DNA of 52,077 bases from Rhizobacter sp. (GTDB lineage Bacteria; Pseudomonadota; Gammaproteobacteria; Burkholderiales; Burkholderiaceae_C). The translations under genes and the position numbers were made by a program. The notes under the pieces are model-generated. The model did not search any database. It was not told the origin of the DNA and worked only from the letters and a program-made list of their open reading frames with translations. The stretch is taken from the NCBI GenBank assembly GCA_025350965.1, contig JANXWV010000018.1:1-52077 (forward strand), given 5' to 3'. Within the stretch, counting starts at the first letter, position 1; every line of letters starts with the position of its first letter. Of the stretch, positions 9,472 to 16,578 are shown one piece after another.

Positions 9472-9750
9472 ATGATCCAGTCGTTCAAGTGCAAAGACAC
9501 GCTGGCGCTGTACGAGGGCAAGAGCCCGAAGAGGTTCAAAGCGTTCATGCTGGTTGCCGAGCGCAGGCTTTCTCAGCTGGATGCAGCGCAAACGCTGAAC
9601 TTCTTGAAGGCACCTCCCGGCAACCGCCTTGAGGCTTTGCGAGGTGATCGGAAGGGTCAGCACAGCATTCGAATCAACGACCAATGGCGCATCTGCTTCT
9701 TGTGGTCTGGCGTCGGCCCCGTTGATGTCGAAATCGTGGACTACCACTGA
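9472..9750 (+). CDS. higB: HigB-type toxin (RelE/ParE superfamily)
   Basis: Ribosome-dependent mRNA interferase toxin, 92 residues. The sequence follows the HigB/GraT subfamily: IQSFKCKDTLALYEG at the start, RLSQLDAAQTLNFLKAPPGNRLEALRGDRKGQHSIRI-type core, and the closing NDQWRICFLW then VEIVDYH. The pair is toxin-first, as is usual for higBA, with the antitoxin ATG 11 bases after the toxin stop. Base composition is clearly less GC-rich than the flanking genes, consistent with horizontal acquisition. It lies between two copies of the fccB 3' end. Confidence 0.93.
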   Translation: MIQSFKCKDTLALYEGKSPKRFKAFMLVAERRLSQLDAAQTLNFLKAPPGNRLEALRGDRKGQHSIRINDQWRICFLWSGVGPVDVEIVDYH

Positions 9751-9760
9751 AGGAATCGAC

Positions 9761-10069
9761 ATGACACGTTGGGTCAATCGCATGCGCCCGGTTCATCCGG
9801 GTGAAGTCCTGCGCGAGGACTACTTGGCTCCGCTCGGCTTGAGCGTCAATGCCCTGTCTGTTGCGCTGGGTGTGCCCGCAACCCGTATCCACGAGATCGT
9901 CAAGGAACGCCGCGCCGTCACGGCCGATACGGCGGCTCGGCTGGCCAAGCACTTTGGTGGCGACGCTGCGTCCTGGTTGGTCATGCAAGCCAACTACGAC
10001 TTGAAGACGCTGCCGACGATGGGTGATATTCAGCGCGAGGTTGCTGTTCGTGAGCAATTCGCGGCATAG
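9761..10069 (+). CDS. higA: HigA-type antitoxin (XRE family)
   Basis: Antitoxin and autorepressor, 102 residues. Its hallmark start is RPVHPGEVLREDYLAPLGLS, followed by a helix-turn-helix (NALSVALGVPATRIHEIVKERRAVTADTAARLAKHFGG, about residues 28-65), ending WLVMQANYDLKT. The ATG at 9761 follows AAGGAA with about 7 bases spacing; the longer upstream frame overlaps higB and is not coding. It probably binds the dyad at 9444-9460. Confidence 0.94.
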   Translation: MTRWVNRMRPVHPGEVLREDYLAPLGLSVNALSVALGVPATRIHEIVKERRAVTADTAARLAKHFGGDAASWLVMQANYDLKTLPTMGDIQREVAVREQFAA

Positions 10070-10086
10070 GGCTCGCCAAGCCAGTT

Positions 10087-10194
10087 GTGGCGCAGCGGAT
10101 CAATGCGATGCGTGACGAATACGATTTCAGCGACGCCGCTCGGGGAGCAGTTGTCCGGTCGCCCGGGATTTCGCGCACAACGATCATGCTGGAC
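10087..10194 (+). pseudogene. BrnA-type antitoxin remnant, 3' end lost
   Basis: The reading frame from GTG 10087 (or ATG 10108) gives MRDEYDFSDAARGAVV then ISRTTIMLDDA. The pattern EYDFS-x-A-x-RGAVV followed by a TxIxLDDD-like strand is the N-terminal half of BrnA/COG3514-type ribbon-helix-helix antitoxins. At 10195 the frame changes abruptly into the duplicated fccB fragment (in another frame), right where the DNA-binding helices should follow. No BrnT-like toxin is found upstream; higA ends 17 bases before. So this is a decapitated antitoxin, with the junction within GACGATGCT. Confidence 0.7.
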
Positions 10195-10392
10195 GATGCT
10201 CACCAACAGCTGCTACAGCTTCGTCGACGCGACCCGCGTGGTCCACGTGGCCAGCGTGCACGAGTACGTGGCCGCCGAGAAGACCTTCAAGACCGTTGCG
10301 GGGTCGGGCGGGTTGTCGGCAGCAGCGAACGAGGTGGAGGCAGCGTATGCGTGGAGTTGGGCGAGGTCGATTTGGGGGGATGTGGTGGGGTG
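10195..10392 (+). pseudogene. Duplicated 3' fragment of fccB (direct repeat copy 2)
   Basis: Second copy of the last 65 codons of fccB, with no 5' part. Translated in the matching frame it reads MLTNSCYSFVDATRVVHVASV and so on, to ARSIWGDVVG, then runs past the lost stop codon for a few codons. Changes relative to copy 1 include Thr to Ser beside the redox Cys and Gly to Ala, Arg to Gly and Ala to Val near the end. Eight mismatches in 198 bp suggest either an old duplication or import from a related strain. It is fused upstream to the BrnA remnant and downstream to the promoter of the second toxin-antitoxin pair. Confidence 0.88.
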
Positions 10393-10416
10393 GTGGGTTC
10401 TGCAGTTGCGGCCCGG

Positions 10417-10444
10417 TTGACGATACGTATCGAAAGCTTATGAT
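10417..10444 (+). promoter_or_regulatory. Promoter and operator of second toxin-antitoxin pair
   Basis: A near-consensus sigma-70 promoter: TTGACG (10417-10422), 16-base spacer, TATGAT (10439-10444). Inside the spacer and touching the -35 is a perfect 12-bp palindrome, CGATACGTATCG (10421-10432), a natural operator for the XRE antitoxin encoded downstream. The predicted transcription start (about 10450-10452) falls at the position where the toxin's start codon would be expected. Confidence 0.7.
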
Positions 10445-10450
10445 CCTGGC

Positions 10451-10708
10451 GTCAATTCGATCAACTGGCAGCCCAGAGCGCTGAAGCAGCTGCGCAAGAT
10501 TGATGCTCAGGCGAGCAAGCAGATTCGAACGGCGGCGACGGGCGAACTTGCTGACCTCACCAAAGCCAGGAACGTCAAACCACTCAACGACCACGCGTAC
10601 GGTTATCGCCTGCGAGTGGGTGCCTATCGAGTTCTCTTCGACTTCGATGGCACCGTCCGAATTGTCAGCATCGAAGAGGTCAGGAAGCGCGATGAACGCA
10701 CGTACTGA
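10451..10708 (+). CDS. RelE-type toxin without a canonical start codon
   Basis: The frame ending at TGA 10706-10708 encodes a RelE/HigB-like toxin: INWQPRALKQLRKID at the start, then VKPLNDHAYGYRLRVGAYRVLFDF and IVSIEEVRKRDERTY. These are clear family features and the domain is full length (about 80 residues). However, between the in-frame stop at 10418-10420 and the conserved core there is no ATG, GTG or TTG. The codons at the expected start read GTC AAT TCG ATC AAC TGG, so the gene either lost its start (ATG to GTC) or uses a rare start such as ATC at 10460. I place the left end at the GTC. It overlaps the antitoxin gene by 17 bases. Confidence 0.75.
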   Translation, partial: VNSINWQPRALKQLRKIDAQASKQIRTAATGELADLTKARNVKPLNDHAYGYRLRVGAYRVLFDFDGTVRIVSIEEVRKRDERTY

Positions 10709-11024
10709 GTTTCAAATCATCGTCGGGGCTGACGGCAAACCGGCCTTTGTTGTCGTGCCGTACGCCCAGTTCCGCCGCATGCGCGGGGGCTTCTCCAAGG
10801 GAACGGTCCCGAACGAAGTCGTCAACTTGGCTTATGAGCGCGGCATGTCGCCGATGGCAGCGTGGCGGGAACATTTCGGGCTCACGCAAGCAGAAGTGGC
10901 GTCACGCATCGGCGTTGCGCAGGCGGCGTACGCGCAGATGGAGCGGGTGAAACAGCCACGCAAGGCGACGCTCGAAAAGGTGGCGGGCGCAATGGGTCTT
11001 GAGGTTGAGCAACTGCGTTGGTAG
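10692..11024 (+). CDS. XRE-family antitoxin paired with the RelE-type toxin
   Basis: 110 residues. The N-terminal half (MNARTEFQIIVGADGKPAFVVVPYAQF) resembles the toxin-neutralising part of such antitoxins. The C-terminal half is a helix-turn-helix (REHFGLTQAEVASRIGVAQAAYAQMER, about residues 60-90) ending EKVAGAMGLEVEQLRW. Its ATG lies inside the 3' end of the toxin gene, a typical toxin-first coupling. It probably represses the promoter at 10417-10444. The antitoxin is intact even if the toxin is not expressed. Confidence 0.88.
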   Translation: MNARTEFQIIVGADGKPAFVVVPYAQFRRMRGGFSKGTVPNEVVNLAYERGMSPMAAWREHFGLTQAEVASRIGVAQAAYAQMERVKQPRKATLEKVAGAMGLEVEQLRW

Positions 11025-11172
11025 TTCATCAAAGGTGGCCGACCCGGAAACGAAAAGTCGGCGCGGTGTTCGTATGAGCGTTGCAAACGTTCTTCGCAAG
11101 GCCGACTGCATGGTCAATGCGGCGTAGCCGTTGACAACGCGCACTCGCCATCGCCCGCCACCTCACCAATCC

Positions 11173-12021
11173 CTACAACCGCCGATGCTCCAACGCAGGC
11201 AACTGCCGCCGCACTGACACCAAACGCGCCGGATCAAGCTCCGCGATCACCACCCCTTCGCCCTCGGCCAGCACGCCCAGCACCTGGCCCCAGGGGTCGA
11301 CGATCATCGTGTGGCCAAACGTGCGGCGGCCGTTCTCGTGTTGGCCCCCTTGGGCGGGCGCGATCACGTAGGCCTGGTTCTCCACTGCCCGCGCGCGCAG
11401 CAGCAGTTCCCAGTGCGCCAGGCCGGTGGTGTGCGTGAAGGCGGCAGGCACGGCGATCACGTCGCACGGGCCGTTCGCAACATTTCCCACGGCCCCCACG
11501 GCTCCCATCAAGGCCCGGTACAGCTCCGGGAAGCGCAGGTCGTAGCACACGCTCAAGCCCACCTTCAGTTCGCCCGCCTGCATGGCCACAGGCGCGCTGC
11601 CCGGTTGAATCGCCACGCCTTCGTCGTAGTGTTCGCGGCCGTTGTCGAAGCGGAACAGGTGGATCTTGTCGTAGCGCGCCGCGAGCCGGCCGTCGGGGGC
11701 GTAGACGCAGTTGGCGTTCCACACGCGGCTCGGGTCGCTGCCCTGAATCGGCAGCGTGCCGCCCATCAGCCACACGCCGTGCTCGCGCGCGGCGCTCGAC
11801 AGCATCTGCTGGATCGGGCCGGCGCCCGGTGCGTCGGCGCTGCCGGGTGGCTCGGCGATCGCGAGCTTGTCGGCGTCGCGCCGGCCCATCAGGCAGAAGT
11901 ACTCGGGCAGCCCGATCAGTTCGGCACCCCGCCCGGCGGCTTCGGCAACAAGGCGGCGTGCGGCTTCGAGGTTCTGCGCAACGTCGGCGGTCGAGACCAT
12001 CTGGATGGCGGCGATCTTCAT
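11173..12021 (-). CDS. Carbon-nitrogen hydrolase (Nit1/deaminated glutathione amidase-like)
   Basis: Nitrilase-superfamily amidase of 282 residues. The Glu-Lys-Cys triad is visible: LPEYF (about residue 40), YDKIHLF (about residue 119) and the nucleophile in VCYDLRFPE (about residue 159). The region after it (WELLLRARAVENQAYVIAPAQGG) is typical of the Nit1/YbeM branch, whose members repair deaminated glutathione; that is the best guess rather than nitrile hydrolysis. It lies 42 bases after the yhdP-like gene, an arrangement common in betaproteobacteria. I see no link to the nitrile hydratase at 2494. Confidence 0.9.
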   Translation of the reverse strand: MKIAAIQMVSTADVAQNLEAARRLVAEAAGRGAELIGLPEYFCLMGRRDADKLAIAEPPGSADAPGAGPIQQMLSSAAREHGVWLMGGTLPIQGSDPSRVWNANCVYAPDGRLAARYDKIHLFRFDNGREHYDEGVAIQPGSAPVAMQAGELKVGLSVCYDLRFPELYRALMGAVGAVGNVANGPCDVIAVPAAFTHTTGLAHWELLLRARAVENQAYVIAPAQGGQHENGRRTFGHTMIVDPWGQVLGVLAEGEGVVIAELDPARLVSVRRQLPALEHRRL

Positions 12022-12063
12022 GCAGGTTTCCTCACAAGTTCGTGCCGGATGGCGTCACGGTGG

Positions 12064-15000
12064 TCAAGGCTTGACGGCGGGTGAGGGTGACGGCGCGGTG
12101 GACGCGGCCGGCACCGAGCCGGCCGCATCCACCGCCGCGGGCACCGCCCCGAACAGCTTGCGCTGCACCGGCTCGACCTTCGGGTCGGCCCACGGCCCGC
12201 TGACGTGGAACTCGCGGGTGCCGGCTTCGGTCAGCGGCTTCTTCAGCAACGCCTGCGCCAGGAATGCGCCCAGGCCGATGGCGGGGTTGATGACGGCATA
12301 GGCGAGCGCGGCGGTGCCGGCGTTGATCTCGGGGACGACGACCACGCGCAGGTCCTGCGTTTCGCGGGCGATGTCGGCGCTGCCTTCCATCAGCACGGCG
12401 GCCTGCACGCCGCGCATGCGCAGGTTGTTGGTCTGCGCCACGCCCTGGCCCACCTTCACGTCGCCGGTGATGCTGTCGAACGCAAAGCCTTGCTGGAACA
12501 GGTCGCGGAAGTCGAGCGACAAGCGGCGCGGGAGCGACTGCAAGCTCAGCACGCCGAGCAGACGCGCCGCACCCGGGTCGGCCTTCAGGAACTGGCCGGC
12601 CTCGATGTTCACGTTGATCTGGCCGGCGAGGCTCGGGTAGTCCGGCGCGAACGGCGAGCCCAGCCACGCGACCGTGCCCGACATCTCGCCCTTGCCGCCG
12701 CGAATGGCGCCGCGCGTGCCGAGCCGCTCGAGCAGGGCGCCGCTGTCGGCGAGCGTGAGCTTGAAGTCCATCACCGAGCGGCGCAGGGCAGGCCGGCCGT
12801 TGGCGGCGGGCCCGACGACCGCCCAGTGCCCGCTGGCTGCAAGCTGCGCTTCGGGCGTGGTCAGGTTGAACTTGGCGAGCTGCCACTCACGCACCACCTC
12901 GCGGCTCGGGCCGGTGCCCAGCGACTGGGCGCGGTTCACCGCCTCGATCTCGACGCGGCCGAGCTTGCGGCCGCGCAGCTCGAAGTCTTCGACCACGATG
13001 TCGAGCGCGGGCACGTTCGCGGGCTGCTGGTCGAGCAGGCTCTCGACCTGGTCGGCATCGCTTTTCGGCAGCGACAAGCGCGCGAGCCGCGCATACACGC
13101 GCCCGGCTGCTGAAGCCGTGGGCCCGCGCCGCGACGGCGGCCGGTACTCGACATAGCCGTTGAGCTGGTCGGCGTCGAGGTTGGCGCGCCACATGCCCGC
13201 GTCTTGCGATGCGCCGGCCACCAGGTGCGTGAGCTTGCGCGTGCCGGTGCTCAGCTCCTGCACGCGCACGGCGATGGTGTCGGGCTCGTAAGGGCTGGTG
13301 GCGCTGATGGCGTTGGGCCCGACGCTTGCGGTGCCGGCGCGGGTGTCGCCCGCACTTGCAGGCCTGTCGGCGCCGAACAGCTTGTCGGCCGCCGCTTCCC
13401 ACGCGTCGAGGTCGAGTGCCCGCAGGTTGATGTGCGCCGCCACACCCGAGAGCGGCTGCGGCGCCGGCTCCAGCACGCCGATGCCGCCGCGCAGCACGCG
13501 TGGCGCATCGCCACCCAGCTCGCGCAGCCACTGCGCCTGCAAGACGCTGCCCAGTTCCACGCGAACGGTGTCGCGCATCACGTCGCGCGCGGGCGCGCTG
13601 GTGGCCGTGCCGGCCGCCTCCAGGCTCGTTTGCACCCGCAGCGGCCAGGCCACGTCGGCTGGCTTGTTCAGCGGTGCCGGCAGGTTGATGGCCAGGCCGG
13701 CGAGCGTGCTGGTGAGCGTGAACTCGGGCTGCCCGCGCACCAGTGCGGCGTTGAGCCGGTAGCTCGCCTGGCCGCTCATCGAGCCCGCCGCTCTGGCCAG
13801 CAGGCCCAGTTCGGGCGCTCGCCGCAGGCCTTCGGCGCTGGCCGTGCCCTGGCCGGTGAGACGCAGCGTGCCGTCGGCCTGCTGGCTGCCTTCGAAGCTG
13901 GCGTCGCCACCGAACACGCGGGCCGTGGCACCGACCACGTTGAAGCCCTTGTGCGTGAAGTCGATGCGTGCCTTGGCACCCGCCAGCAGCGGCGTGTCGG
14001 GGCTGATGCGCAGGTCGTTCCCGGCCAGCTGCACGCTGCCGCGCGCGGTGGCCGTGTTCATGCGGTTCAGCGGCAGCCCGAGGTTGAGCGTGAGGTCGGC
14101 GTTGCCGGTGGCCGTGGTCGCGTCGAGCGCCTTGCCGGTCCAGCCGGCGATGGGCGTGGTGGCCACCACGCGCAGCATCTCGGCGAGCGGGCCGCGCGCG
14201 GTCGCGTCGAGCGAGAGCACGCTGTCGGTGTCGAGGTTGCGAATGGCAAGCTGAAGGCCGCGCACGTCGAGCCCGGCGAGTTGGGCGTTGCCACTGCGGA
14301 TCTCGAGCGTGTTGCGGTCGAGCACCAGCTCGGCGGTGGCGCTGGTCAGGGCAGGCCAGGGCGACGGCGCGGCCGGGGCGGGCAGGCTCGGCACGAACGC
14401 AAAGCCCACTTTGTCGAGCTTGGCGGTGATGCGGAACTCGCCGTCTTTGGCGCTGCGCGCGCTGTTGAACGGGAAGTCCCACAGATCGCCCTTGACGCGG
14501 TAGGTGGCGCTCGCCAGCTTGCCCCCGAGAACGGCGCGCTCGACATAGCTGCGTGCGTCTCGTGGCAGGCCCTGCGGCAGGTAGCGGAAGGTGCGCGCGG
14601 CCGCTCCGTTGCTGAGCTTGCCTTCGAGCTCCAGCCGCCCCGGGAAGCGCCCGCCGTGCGCGAACGACGGGCCGGCGCCGGTGTGCCAGGTGGCGTTCAG
14701 TTCGGCACTGGCGTCGGCGTTGCTGAAGCGCATGTCCTTGACCTGCACGCTGAGCTGCGGCTGCGAACCTTGCGGTGGCTCGGCCAGTGCGCTGGCAGCA
14801 CCTTTGGCCATGGTCGCTGCGGTCGGTTTGACCACGGGCGCAGCAAGCGCCGGCTCGATCTTCCACATCAGCTGCGCGCTGAGCTGGTCGAGCGGCACCA
14901 CCGGCTCCTCGAACACGCCCGGCAGGTGCAGCTCGCCGCCGTTCATGCCCACGCGCGCCTGGCCGCCGGCCTCGGTTGCGTCGAACTGCATCGTTGCGCC

Positions 15001-16386
15001 GCGCAGGCCCGGGCGGCCCACGCCACCGGCCGCATCGGACGGCCGCGCCGCGAGCGCCAGGTTCGCGAGCGTGCCTTTGGCACGGTAGTGCGCGGGCGCG
15101 TCGAGCGGGCCGGTCCACTGCGTGTCGAGCTCGGTGACCGTGCCACGCGGGTTCAGCTCGGCGAGCAGGCGCTGCAGTGCACCGCCGAGCGGAATGCGCG
15201 AGGCGATCTGCGCCATCTGCCCCACGTCGAGCCGCTGCGCGCTGAAGCTGCCGCCCGTGGCCGGCTGGCCGGCGCGTTGCCGCCACGCCAGGTGCATGTC
15301 GCCTTGCGGCCAGCGAATGCCGTCGCCGGTCAGGAAGGTGAAGTGCTGCAGCGCGATCTGCGCGCCCTCGGCGTCGCGCTGCGCGGTGAAGCGGCCTTCG
15401 ATCTCGTCCACATCGAGCACGTCCACATCTGAAGCCAGGCGCAGCGCCACGGCGCGCAGGGCCAGGTCGACCGTGGCGGCCACGGGCTGGCCGTCTTTCA
15501 GCTCGAACCAGCCGCGCAGCGCACCCACGCCTTCGCGCAGGTCGAAGGGCAGCGTCACGTGCTGGCGCAGCAGCTGCACGTCGGCGCGTGGCAGGCTGGC
15601 ATAGGCCGGGCCGCTCCAGCGTTCCCAGTCGCCGTGGCGTGCCAGCAGCGGCTGCGTGAAACGGCCGCTGACGCTGAAGCGGTCGCCCCATTCGAGCGGC
15701 GGCGTGGCGTCGAGCCGCAGCTCGTGCAGGCGCAGGCCGTTGCGCACCGCGAGCTGCACGTCGCGCAACTCCAGCGGTGCGGCGCCGCGCAACTCGTCGA
15801 CCCAGCGCAGCGCGCCGCCGCGAATCACGAACTCGTGCTGTGCGAAGAACCAGTCTGCGGCGCGGCCGTCGCCTGCCTGCGCGCCGTCGAAGACCAGGCC
15901 GGCCACGAGAATGCGGCCGGTCGCGTCGCGCCGCACTTCGAGCTCGGCACCGTCGATCAGCAGCTGCTCGAAGCGCAGCTGCCAGCTCAGCAACGAGCGC
16001 GGCGACACGGCAGCAAACACGCGCGGCAGGCGCAGTGCGGGGCGCTGCTGGGCGTCGAGCAAGACCACGTCGGCCAGCTCGATCGACGGCACCCAGCCAC
16101 TCGAGCGCAGCGCGATGTGGCCGATGCGCACCGTTACCCCCAGCGCCCGGGTGGCGCGGGCTTCTATGGGTTCACGCCACTCTTCGATGTGGGGCAGAAT
16201 CATTACGTACACCACCAGCCACGCGATCAGCAGCAAGCTGACGAAGACGGTGGTGAGGCCGACAGCCACGCGCGCCACCCAACGCAAGGGTGTAGACGAC
16301 GAAGACGTGCGCAGGTTGTGGGCAACGGGCGGCGCGGGTGCAGCAGCACCCGTGGGCTGGAGCGAGGCAGGCGGGGTCAAGGACAT
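12064..16386 (-). CDS. yhdP: YhdP-family AsmA-like envelope protein
   Basis: Very large envelope protein, 1440 residues. One N-terminal membrane helix (about residues 45-68, VGLTTVFVSLLLIAWLVVYVM) anchors it in the inner membrane; the rest is a long periplasmic repeat of beta-rich AsmA/DUF3971 modules. The C-terminal AsmA-like domain contains KADPGAARLLGVLSLQSLPRRL and FAFDSITGDVKVGQGVA, characteristic of TIGR02099 (YhdP). In E. coli YhdP is one of the AsmA-like bridges moving phospholipid to the outer membrane. I start at ATG 16386 (MSLTPP); the frame to 16461 adds Cys/Arg-rich non-coding residues. It is divergent from glnE across 192 bases. It ends with an Ala/Pro/Ser-rich tail of about 30 residues. 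Confidence 0.93.
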   Translation of the reverse strand: MSLTPPASLQPTGAAAPAPPVAHNLRTSSSSTPLRWVARVAVGLTTVFVSLLLIAWLVVYVMILPHIEEWREPIEARATRALGVTVRIGHIALRSSGWVPSIELADVVLLDAQQRPALRLPRVFAAVSPRSLLSWQLRFEQLLIDGAELEVRRDATGRILVAGLVFDGAQAGDGRAADWFFAQHEFVIRGGALRWVDELRGAAPLELRDVQLAVRNGLRLHELRLDATPPLEWGDRFSVSGRFTQPLLARHGDWERWSGPAYASLPRADVQLLRQHVTLPFDLREGVGALRGWFELKDGQPVAATVDLALRAVALRLASDVDVLDVDEIEGRFTAQRDAEGAQIALQHFTFLTGDGIRWPQGDMHLAWRQRAGQPATGGSFSAQRLDVGQMAQIASRIPLGGALQRLLAELNPRGTVTELDTQWTGPLDAPAHYRAKGTLANLALAARPSDAAGGVGRPGLRGATMQFDATEAGGQARVGMNGGELHLPGVFEEPVVPLDQLSAQLMWKIEPALAAPVVKPTAATMAKGAASALAEPPQGSQPQLSVQVKDMRFSNADASAELNATWHTGAGPSFAHGGRFPGRLELEGKLSNGAAARTFRYLPQGLPRDARSYVERAVLGGKLASATYRVKGDLWDFPFNSARSAKDGEFRITAKLDKVGFAFVPSLPAPAAPSPWPALTSATAELVLDRNTLEIRSGNAQLAGLDVRGLQLAIRNLDTDSVLSLDATARGPLAEMLRVVATTPIAGWTGKALDATTATGNADLTLNLGLPLNRMNTATARGSVQLAGNDLRISPDTPLLAGAKARIDFTHKGFNVVGATARVFGGDASFEGSQQADGTLRLTGQGTASAEGLRRAPELGLLARAAGSMSGQASYRLNAALVRGQPEFTLTSTLAGLAINLPAPLNKPADVAWPLRVQTSLEAAGTATSAPARDVMRDTVRVELGSVLQAQWLRELGGDAPRVLRGGIGVLEPAPQPLSGVAAHINLRALDLDAWEAAADKLFGADRPASAGDTRAGTASVGPNAISATSPYEPDTIAVRVQELSTGTRKLTHLVAGASQDAGMWRANLDADQLNGYVEYRPPSRRGPTASAAGRVYARLARLSLPKSDADQVESLLDQQPANVPALDIVVEDFELRGRKLGRVEIEAVNRAQSLGTGPSREVVREWQLAKFNLTTPEAQLAASGHWAVVGPAANGRPALRRSVMDFKLTLADSGALLERLGTRGAIRGGKGEMSGTVAWLGSPFAPDYPSLAGQINVNIEAGQFLKADPGAARLLGVLSLQSLPRRLSLDFRDLFQQGFAFDSITGDVKVGQGVAQTNNLRMRGVQAAVLMEGSADIARETQDLRVVVVPEINAGTAALAYAVINPAIGLGAFLAQALLKKPLTEAGTREFHVSGPWADPKVEPVQRKLFGAVPAAVDAAGSVPAASTAPSPSPAVKP

Positions 16387-16578
16387 GAAAACTTCGGTGC
16401 GCCAGCCTTCGGGTCGGCAGGTCAAGGTGCAGCACGCCGCTGATCGGTGCGGGGCCGCCATTCAGCGCAAGCCCATCGCCAGCCACCGCCTTGCATGCGC
16501 GGTGGCCGGCAGGTCAATCTAGCACACACGCGGCTGCCACCAACCGTGCAAGCCCCACCCAAGACCGTGCTTTCAACG

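Noticed and set aside
9415..11024. Insertion sequence or transposon explaining the toxin-antitoxin islet
   Set aside because: No transposase, terminal inverted repeats or short target-site duplication could be found; only the 198-bp fccB direct repeats.
11173..12021. Nitrilase linked to the nitrile hydratase pathway
   Set aside because: Sequence matches the Nit1/amidase branch, and it sits 7 kb away in a yhdP-associated position.
12205..16522. Several long plus-strand ORFs across the yhdP region
   Set aside because: They are antisense shadows caused by high GC; composition is Arg/Ala/Gly-rich without family motifs, while the minus-strand protein is clearly YhdP-like.
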